Assembly (NCBI RefSeq): GCF_900099655.1
Contig: NZ_FNDC01000002.1
Span: forward strand, 186,001 to 250,000
Origin: Planococcus glaciei
GTDB lineage: Bacteria > Bacillota > Bacilli > Bacillales_A > Planococcaceae
Reading direction: 5' to 3'
DNA length: 64,000 nucleotides
Shown piece after piece: positions 58,763 through 64,000 of this stretch; position 1 is the first letter of the stretch, and every line of letters starts with the position of its first letter. Made by a program: the position numbers and the translations under genes. The notes beneath the pieces are model-generated. The model was not told the DNA's origin, searched no databases, and saw only the letters and a program-made list of their open reading frames with translations.

Positions 58763-58832
58763 TGCGCTCAGTAAAGGTTAAAATACGCTCCGTTATGTCG
58801 GGGATACGCTCAACAAAGGTTAAAATACGCTT
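58763..58832. repeat. 21-bp-period TACGCTC array
   Basis: T(G/A)CGCT cores at 58763, 58784, 58805 and 58826, each exactly 21 bp apart. Units 1 and 3 share the spacer CA(G/A)(T/C)AAAGGTTAAAA, so the unit pair (42 bp) repeats. Same architecture as the TACGAGC arrays, different core word. Confidence 0.85.
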
Positions 58833-58889
58833 TTGCAAGAAAAAAAGCAGGTAAGCCATTGTTTATTTCAAAGTCCAAACCGGGCACTT

Positions 58890-58918
58890 TTGAATGGATG
58901 GAAAATTTAGACTATAAT
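58890..58918 (+). promoter_or_regulatory. sigma-A promoter of the PAP2 gene
   Basis: TTGAAT (58890-58895), 17 bp, TATAAT (58913-58918), 34 bp before ATG 58952. Confidence 0.8.
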
Positions 58919-58951
58919 AGAAGGAAGAGCTCGTGGAAAGAAGGTGAGGCT

Positions 58952-59566
58952 ATGAAGCGTCTCTTGTATTTGTTGGGGATAATTGCGCTGATCGGTTTTA
59001 TTGGAATTGGGTTTACTTTCGCTGACGGGGCATTTGGAGAAGTCGACCGGCAAGCCGCTGATTTGCTGGCGGGAATCGGTTTCTTGGACGTTCTGTCCGT
59101 TCTGGCGGATGAAGCGGTTGTGTTTATTGTTGGGATCGCCATGATCGTTTACTTGTGGCTGCGCCGGAAGGATTACCGGGGCATGCTGTTTGTCTTTTTG
59201 ACCGTCGGAGCGGGGCGGGCATTGAATCAGGGATTGAAAGAAGTGTATCACCGGGAACGGCCTGATTTTTCGCATGGTTTGGACAGCTACGGTTTTCCGT
59301 CCTGGCATGCCATGGGGGCGGTTTTGTATCTTTTGACGGCCGCTTATTTTTTAGTGGGGTCGCTTGGGTCGCGGACAGCCCAAGGGCTCGTTTGGCTCGC
59401 AGCTGCAGGGTTGGCGATTGCCATTGGCTTGTCGCGGGTGGCTGGCGGCGAGCAGTACTTTTCGGATGTCTTAGCTGGCTGGTGTGCGGGCTTTGCGCTG
59501 TTTGCCGCTGTAGCATTTTGGTACGAAATGAGAGAGCGCTCCTTTAAAAGGGCGCACACACAGTGA
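58952..59566 (+). CDS. PAP2-family phosphatase-like membrane protein, catalytic His replaced
   Basis: 204 aa, five to six TM helices. Motif 1 K96-x6-RP (KEVYHRERP, 96-104) and motif 2 FPSWHA (H119) are present. Motif 3, expected SR-x5-H-x3-D, reads SRVAGGEQYFSD (161-172), with Gln168 where the nucleophilic His should be, while Arg162 and Asp172 are kept. It may be inactive, or use a different chemistry. Family members dephosphorylate undecaprenyl-PP or phosphatidate. ATG 58952 follows AAGGTGAGG. A good promoter and terminator indicate a maintained gene. Confidence 0.85.
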   Translation: MKRLLYLLGIIALIGFIGIGFTFADGAFGEVDRQAADLLAGIGFLDVLSVLADEAVVFIVGIAMIVYLWLRRKDYRGMLFVFLTVGAGRALNQGLKEVYHRERPDFSHGLDSYGFPSWHAMGAVLYLLTAAYFLVGSLGSRTAQGLVWLAAAGLAIAIGLSRVAGGEQYFSDVLAGWCAGFALFAAVAFWYEMRERSFKRAHTQ

Positions 59567-59600
59567 AAAGCAGGAACCGGATAAACGGTTCCTGCTTTTA
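59566..59600. terminator. bidirectional terminator
   Basis: AAAAGCAGGAACCG-N6-CGGTTCCTGCTTTT between the PAP2 gene and the convergent amtB. Confidence 0.9.
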
Positions 59601-59610
59601 TTTATGCACA

Positions 59611-60891
59611 TCATGGTTTTTGCGGAGCGGGATGTTCCCCGAGCTGGTTCAGGCGCTCGGCAAAAGAACTGGCTGTTGGCGGCGCACCGCTCAGCACATC
59701 CTGCATGGCGTAAGCTTGGGAACCGTGTTCGGAGAAATCCAAGCCGCTTTCTTCATCCTCAACTGTCACACGAAGCGGAACAAGAGCATTGACGATTGCC
59801 AGCACAATGGTCGCCGATACGGTCGTCCAAGCGATGACGGCTAAAATGCCGACCGTTTGGATGCCGAGGATTTCGGCGCCGCCCCCGTAGAGCAGGCCGC
59901 CTGTTGTGTCAAAGAAACCGAGTGCCAGTGTTCCCCAAATGCCTGCAATGCCGTGGACGGCGATGGCGCCGACCGGATCATCCACCCGGATTTTGGCATC
60001 CAGCAAACGGACGCCTTCTGTCATAATGACTCCAGCAAGGAGGCCGATGATGATCGCCCCGACAAACGATACATTGGCCGCGCCGGCTGTAATCCCGACA
60101 AGACCGGCAAGTGCGCCGTTCATCGTCAACGAAGGGTCAATGCGGCCGTAGCGCAGGCGTGTATACAAAGCGGTAGACAAAACGGCTGCTGAAGCTGACA
60201 GCAAGGTATTCAAGATGACAGGCGGCACGAGTTCCGGATCCGCTGCCAATGTGCTGCCTCCGTTGAACCCGAACCAGCCGACCCAAAGGATGAAAACGCC
60301 TAAAGCACCGAGCGGCAAATTATGGCCGGGAATCGAATTGACGATTTTCCCGCTGTATTTGCCGATGCGGGGACCCAGTTTCCAAGCGGTAATGAAGGCA
60401 GCCGTTGCGCCGGTCAAATGGACCACGGTCGAACCGGCGAAGTCGATAAAGCCGATCTGCGACAGCCAGCCGCCGCCCCATACCCAATGCCCCACGACTG
60501 GATAGATTACTGCAGTCATTCCTATAGTGAGCAGAATATAAGCCCCTAATCTCATGCGTTCAGCGACTGCACCGGAAATAATCGTGGCGCAGGTTGCCGC
60601 AAATACTGCCTGGAAAACGAAGAAGCCGATATCTTCCCGGCCTGCCAGTAGAAATCCATCTGTTCCGATCATCCCGAAACCCGAAGTGCCAAACATAAGT
60701 GCAAATCCGACAAAGAAATAAAGGATTGAACCGAGGGCGACGGTGATTAAGTTTTTCATGAGGATATTAAGGGTATTTTTAGAACGGGTGAACCCGGTTT
60801 CAAGCATCGCAAATCCGGCGTGCATAAAAAATACAAGAATCGTGCCGAGCATTACCCACATCATATCAACTGAACTTTGAACTGCTTCCAT
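59611..60891 (-). CDS. amtB: ammonium transporter AmtB (NrgA)
   Basis: 426 aa, eleven TM helices. FFMHAGFAMLETGFTRSKN, the twin-His positions in VVHLTGATAAF and AVHGIAGIWGTLALGFF, and GGWLSQIGFIDFAGS are Amt marks. Passes ammonium under nitrogen limitation, gated by the PII protein encoded just upstream. Unlike B. subtilis nrgA-nrgB, here glnK comes first. AAGGAGGAATTTAC lies before the ATG. Confidence 0.95.
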   Translation of the reverse strand: MEAVQSSVDMMWVMLGTILVFFMHAGFAMLETGFTRSKNTLNILMKNLITVALGSILYFFVGFALMFGTSGFGMIGTDGFLLAGREDIGFFVFQAVFAATCATIISGAVAERMRLGAYILLTIGMTAVIYPVVGHWVWGGGWLSQIGFIDFAGSTVVHLTGATAAFITAWKLGPRIGKYSGKIVNSIPGHNLPLGALGVFILWVGWFGFNGGSTLAADPELVPPVILNTLLSASAAVLSTALYTRLRYGRIDPSLTMNGALAGLVGITAGAANVSFVGAIIIGLLAGVIMTEGVRLLDAKIRVDDPVGAIAVHGIAGIWGTLALGFFDTTGGLLYGGGAEILGIQTVGILAVIAWTTVSATIVLAIVNALVPLRVTVEDEESGLDFSEHGSQAYAMQDVLSGAPPTASSFAERLNQLGEHPAPQKP

Positions 60892-60903
60892 GTAAATTCC
60901 TCC

Positions 60904-61245
60904 TTATCCGACGGCGATGCTGCCGCGTTCTTTTGTTCTGATCCGAATGGCTTCTTCAACTGGCAGGATGAAAATTTTGCCGTCCCCGACTTCGCCGGTG
61001 GAGGCGTATTCCAACAAGGCATCCACAATGGCTTCCACTTTCGAGTCGTCTACGACCATTTCGAGTTTCAGCTTTGGCGAAAACTCCATCGTATAGGCGT
61101 TGCCCCGGAACAAGCCGACGCGGCCTTCCTGTTTTCCAATTCCGGCGATTTCGGTGACACTCAGCCCATCAATGCCTTCAAGCGCCAGAGCTTGGCGGAC
61201 ATTGGCAAAAACAGAGGGACGGATGATTGTCTCAATCTTTTTCAT
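60904..61245 (-). CDS. glnK: nitrogen regulatory PII protein (GlnK/NrgB)
   Basis: 113 aa PII trimer subunit. T-loop VGLFRGNAYTMEFSPKLKLE with Tyr51, B-loop STGEVGDGKIFILPVEEAIRIRTKERG. Senses ATP/ADP and 2-oxoglutarate and blocks AmtB when nitrogen is ample. It is 12 bp upstream of amtB in the same operon and preceded by GAAGGAGGAAAAAC. Regulated by the boxes at 61283-61361. Confidence 0.95.
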   Translation of the reverse strand: MKKIETIIRPSVFANVRQALALEGIDGLSVTEIAGIGKQEGRVGLFRGNAYTMEFSPKLKLEMVVDDSKVEAIVDALLEYASTGEVGDGKIFILPVEEAIRIRTKERGSIAVG

Positions 61246-61282
61246 TGTTTTTCCTCCTTCGAAGTGGTTCTAACAAAAGTAA

Positions 61283-61361
61283 TGTTAGGTTTTCTAACAT
61301 AATAAACAATAAATTCTGACAATGCAATAGTTTTTTAAAATTAATGTGAGAAAACCTTACA
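61283..61361 (-). promoter_or_regulatory. glnK-amtB promoter with two GlnR/TnrA boxes
   Basis: TGTTAGGTTTTCTAACA (61283-61299) and, on the minus strand, TGTAAGGTTTTCTCACA (61345-61361) each fit TGTNANAWWWTNTNACA with one mismatch. Minus-strand promoter TTGCAT (61322-61327), 17 bp, TATTAT (61299-61304). The distal box is placed for TnrA activation; the proximal one overlaps the -10 and suits repression. Centres are 62 bp apart. Confidence 0.82.
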
Positions 61362-61395
61362 TTAAAAGTCGATAAAATAAATCAGAGGTGAAACC

Positions 61396-62040
61396 ATGTA
61401 CAAAATAGCAGATGACTTGGTCCAATTAGGAATAGACCGAATCAAAGAATTTCCGGTGGAAGGCTTTGTAAGAGGGAGCGGACCGCTTCATCCGGCGTTG
61501 ATGCTGGTGGGGGAAGCGCCAGGAGAAAATGAAGTGGAAACCGGCATTCCGTTTACGGGACGAGCTGGAAAGGAGCTGATGGCTTCATTGGAAAGCGTCG
61601 GCTTAGCCAGGGAAGATGTGTATATCACGAGTGCTGTGCGGAGCCGTCCGTATAAATGGGGAACCAAAAAAGAACGCAATGGAACAACGACCGAACGGAA
61701 ATACAACCGGGCGCCGACCAAAAAAGAAATTATCGCCCATGCACCGATCTTGGATACGGAAATCCGGGATATCCATCCGCCGCTGATTGTCACGTTGGGC
61801 AATATCGGGCTGCAGCGATTGGTGGGGCCGAAAGCGAAAGTGACACAGCTGCACGGCGTTCTGATGGAAACACCAATTCTAATGTGGGACGAGGACAAGC
61901 AGTCCTTTACTGAAACGGAAGAAGTGTATCATATCTTTCCGACCTTCCATCCAGCCAGCGTTTTTTACAACCCGCCGGTGCGGGAACTGAAAGACGACGA
62001 TTGGCGGAAGCTGGGGGAATTGTTAAGGATTAAGGAATAG
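61396..62040 (+). CDS. uracil-DNA glycosylase family 4-like protein lacking the Fe-S cysteines
   Basis: 214 aa of the UDG superfamily. Motif A GEAPGENE (39-46), PFTGRAGKEL, the YITSAVRSRP segment and the motif-B-like FHPAS near 186-190 are family 4 marks. The typical four cysteines that hold the [4Fe-4S] cluster are all absent; the protein has no Cys at all, and the usual NxVKCRP reads SAVRSRP. Probably removes uracil or related lesions without a cluster, or has another role. AGAGGTGAAACC precedes ATG. Divergent from glnK-amtB. Confidence 0.85.
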   Translation: MYKIADDLVQLGIDRIKEFPVEGFVRGSGPLHPALMLVGEAPGENEVETGIPFTGRAGKELMASLESVGLAREDVYITSAVRSRPYKWGTKKERNGTTTERKYNRAPTKKEIIAHAPILDTEIRDIHPPLIVTLGNIGLQRLVGPKAKVTQLHGVLMETPILMWDEDKQSFTETEEVYHIFPTFHPASVFYNPPVRELKDDDWRKLGELLRIKE

Positions 62041-62202
62041 CGGCAGCTGGTGTTAAGCATTCTGCCGGTCTCCAAATGTCTGCGAATAACAATTAGGAAA
62101 TTAGAGAATAATAGAATATCTTCCTTGATTGATAAAAGTTGCGTTAAGGAAACTTTTAACGTACAATAACCCTATTCAAAAGAATGGAAGGAAGTCGGGG
62201 TT

Positions 62203-63012
62203 ATGGACAGTACCGTATTATTTGCTCTTGGATTGACGCTATTTGCCGGATTAGCAACGGGCATCGGTAGCTTGATTGCCTTTTTTGCATCCCGCACTAA
62301 TACTAAATTTCTTTCAATTTCGCTCGGGTTCTCAGCCGGTGTCATGATTTATGTCTCGATGATTGAGATCTTTGTAAAAGCGAAAGATGCTTTAACCAGT
62401 GCCCACGGGGAATCGCTTGGGTATTGGCTGACGCTCGCTGGCTTTTTCGGCGGGATGATTTTTATGGCCGTATTGGACCGGATTTTGCCTGAAGTGGGAA
62501 ATCCGCATGAAGTGAAGACCGTCGAAGATATGGATGAAGGGCCGACCAACGCAGAATATGCTCATCTCCGGAAGCTGGGGATCTTTACAGCACTTGCAAT
62601 CGGCATCCATAACTTTCCGGAAGGCATTGCCACGTTCATGTCGGCAATCCAGGATCCGGCTTTGGGGATTGCCATCGCCATAGCCGTTGCTATTCATAAC
62701 ATTCCGGAAGGGATTGCAGTGTCGGTTCCGATCTACTATGCAACCGGCAGCCGAAAAAAAGCTTTTCAGTACAGTTTTTTATCCGGTGTTTCAGAACCGG
62801 TCGGGGCCATTGCCGCTTGGTTGATCTTAATGCCTTTTCTTAGCGACACGTTGTTCGGCATCATTTTTGCCGGAGTAGCCGGCATTATGGTTTTCATTTC
62901 TCTTGATGAACTATTGCCTGCTGCCAAAAGATACGATGAAGCCCATTTGTCCATATATGGATTGGTGGCAGGGATGGCTGTCATGGCGGTCAGCCTGGTA
63001 TTGATTGTATAA
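62203..63012 (+). CDS. zupT: ZIP family metal transporter ZupT
   Basis: 269 aa, eight TM helices. The metal-binding motifs HNFPEG (136-141) in TM4 and HNIPEG (165-170) in TM5 are intact; FSAGVMIYVSMIEIF and the loop GNPHEVKTVEDMDEG follow ZupT. Imports Zn(II) and likely Mn/Fe down a gradient. GGAAGGAAGTCGGGGTT precedes the ATG. The upstream gap has AAAAGTT...AACTTTT and CGTTAA...TTAACG inverted pairs, no clear Zur box. Confidence 0.93.
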   Translation: MDSTVLFALGLTLFAGLATGIGSLIAFFASRTNTKFLSISLGFSAGVMIYVSMIEIFVKAKDALTSAHGESLGYWLTLAGFFGGMIFMAVLDRILPEVGNPHEVKTVEDMDEGPTNAEYAHLRKLGIFTALAIGIHNFPEGIATFMSAIQDPALGIAIAIAVAIHNIPEGIAVSVPIYYATGSRKKAFQYSFLSGVSEPVGAIAAWLILMPFLSDTLFGIIFAGVAGIMVFISLDELLPAAKRYDEAHLSIYGLVAGMAVMAVSLVLIV

Positions 63013-63023
63013 AATGAAACTTT

Positions 63024-63066
63024 ACGCCTCCTCGTCTCGTATGAATGAGACAAGGAGGCGTTTTCT
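63024..63066 (+). terminator. hairpin that carries the ribosome site of the next gene
   Basis: ACGCCTCCT-C-GTCTC-N8-GAGAC-A-AGGAGGCGT and TTTTC. The right arm contains AAGGAGG, the only plausible ribosome site for ATG 63067. It looks like a terminator for zupT and also masks translation start of the next gene. Confidence 0.7.
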
Positions 63067-64000
63067 ATGGACATAAAGCAACTGGAAGAGACGTTTAAAG
63101 AAGTATCTAAAACGCTTGGATGGTCGGTGGATAAGCGGATTGCCCTGGCAGTGACGACCTTTTATCTGACACAGGACTCAGGATTTCGAAAAAAAGAGCA
63201 CGAAGAAGCCTCAGAGGCCATCAAGAAAAATGAAGGCTGGGCTTCTCCGTTACGGTATTATATGTTCCATATTGCTTCGGCCTTTCTCGCGCTTCAGGGA
63301 GATCCGGAAAACGGCTTGAAAAAATTGAATGCCAAGCAGCTCGAACTGAACGAAGCAGGATTCCGCAAATCGCCATACACCTATCTGGCTGCGCTGTTGA
63401 TGGAAGATACGGGGGAAGCGGACCGTGCAAAAGAGTTGTACGATCAAATGAAGCAGCACCACAAATTCCTCACTTCCAATGAAGATGTGCCCTACGCGGT
63501 GCTCTTAGGCAGGCGGGAAGGGGCGGCTGAAGAACGGGCCGCCACGATGAATGCCTATTACCGGGAACTCCGCGAACATGGCTTTAGCATCGGCAACGAT
63601 TTGCAATGGCTGTCACAGCTTATGACGTTCAATTCACCGGTGTACGATCCGGAAATGGTCGGACGGGTTTTGGCGACCCGTGAATTTCTGCAGAACGAAA
63701 AAATAAAAATACGGCCGCCCCAGTATCCGATTTTGGGACTGCTGGCAGCGGCAAAAGCGAGCGGCCGCACACTCGCGCAGATTGTCGAACATACACGGCA
63801 GCTGGAAAACAGCAAATTGTTTAAATGGTATAAAGATGTCGCTTTTTCAACCGCTGTTCAGTTTGACATGAAAGACATCATCGAAACCCGGGAAGTTTCT
63901 GATATAACCTTTTCAACGTCGTTAGAGATGCTGATGCAGGCCCAGCAGGCGGCTATGATGGCAAGTATCAATGCGGCTGTTATTTCTTCTTCCGCCAATA
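63067..64000 (+). CDS. DUF4003-like protein, 3' end beyond the window
   Basis: 311 codons are open to the window edge, starting MDIKQLEETFKEVSKTLGWS. The helical, TPR-like composition (e.g. KKNEGWASPLRYYMFHIASAF, LNEAGFRKSPYTYLAALLME, EHGFSIGNDLQWLSQLM) and the Ala/Met-rich tail (QAQQAAMMASINAAVISSS) fit DUF4003 proteins, of unknown function, normally about 320-340 aa, so little is missing. ATG 63067 follows AAGGAGG in the hairpin at 63024-63066. No other frame is open across the region. Confidence 0.78.
   Translation, partial: MDIKQLEETFKEVSKTLGWSVDKRIALAVTTFYLTQDSGFRKKEHEEASEAIKKNEGWASPLRYYMFHIASAFLALQGDPENGLKKLNAKQLELNEAGFRKSPYTYLAALLMEDTGEADRAKELYDQMKQHHKFLTSNEDVPYAVLLGRREGAAEERAATMNAYYRELREHGFSIGNDLQWLSQLMTFNSPVYDPEMVGRVLATREFLQNEKIKIRPPQYPILGLLAAAKASGRTLAQIVEHTRQLENSKLFKWYKDVAFSTAVQFDMKDIIETREVSDITFSTSLEMLMQAQQAAMMASINAAVISSSAN

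Noticed and set aside
1..64000. rRNA, tRNA, T-box or other riboswitch, prophage, transposase genes
   Set aside because: Read for conserved tRNA, T-box and riboswitch cores and for transposase or phage proteins; none convincing.

Overview
The window looks like a stretch of chromosome from a low-to-mid GC Gram-positive bacterium of the Planococcaceae (Planococcus or a close relative). This is inferred from gene content and style: strong AGGAGG ribosome sites with many GTG and TTG starts, dense rho-independent terminators, and Bacillus-type modules (des-desK-desR, nfeD2-floT behind a sigma-W-type promoter, a Fur-controlled yclNOPQ-like siderophore operon, glnK-amtB behind GlnR/TnrA boxes, a CcpA cre site, a ydgG/ydgH-like MarR-MMPL pair). 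I see no rRNA, tRNA, prophage, transposase gene or CRISPR array.

Layout. 1-420: an alternating cluster of two structured repeats. 430-6231: small membrane protein, nitronate monooxygenase, a large sigma-W-type membrane protein, a CAP-domain protein and an AI-2E family permease. 6298-9434: MarR regulator with MMPL exporter. 9473-9989: a palindromic non-coding element between two copies of one terminator. 10062-15847: small enzymes, an HTH protein fused to a degenerate F1-ATPase beta-like domain, a VOC/serine-hydrolase fusion, a cold-shock protein, a P-loop kinase and GNAT proteins. 15883-21214: nfeD2-floT, a MurE-like ligase, fumarase. 21283-29685: Dph6-like ATPase, GNAT protein, second palindromic element, GT2/GtrA protein, MacB-like ABC exporter, M15 peptidase, nitroreductase, NAD(P)-binding oxidoreductase, alpha/beta hydrolase. 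29770-38000: ABC-2 exporter, methyltransferase, acyl-CoA synthetase, WrbA-like protein and small membrane proteins. 38133-45166: cydDC and the membrane-fluidity system des-desKR. 45491-51675: DUF2188 protein, putP, VOC protein, hflX, ABC exporter. 51787-58715: sigma-W-type lipoprotein, Fur-regulated iron uptake operon, HrtBA-like ABC pair. 58890-64000: PAP2 protein, glnK-amtB, family-4 UDG, ZIP transporter and the start of a DUF4003-like gene that runs off the window.

The genes are mostly housekeeping and envelope or stress functions. Three genes or operons (2088, 15954, 51849) share the same ECF promoter signature, TGAAAC-N16-CGTA, and so probably form part of one envelope-stress regulon.

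The least ordinary material is: (i) the protein at 11090-12118, an XRE-type HTH followed by a recognisable but P-loop-less F1-beta domain, behind a promoter carrying two 14-bp inverted sites; (ii) five intergenic arrays with a 21-bp period (one of them has a single 20-bp step), each using a different core word, all just downstream of genes; (iii) two palindromic elements each bracketed by duplicated terminator hairpins; (iv) about 120-bp structured repeats that begin exactly at stop codons and whose apical stems covary between copies.
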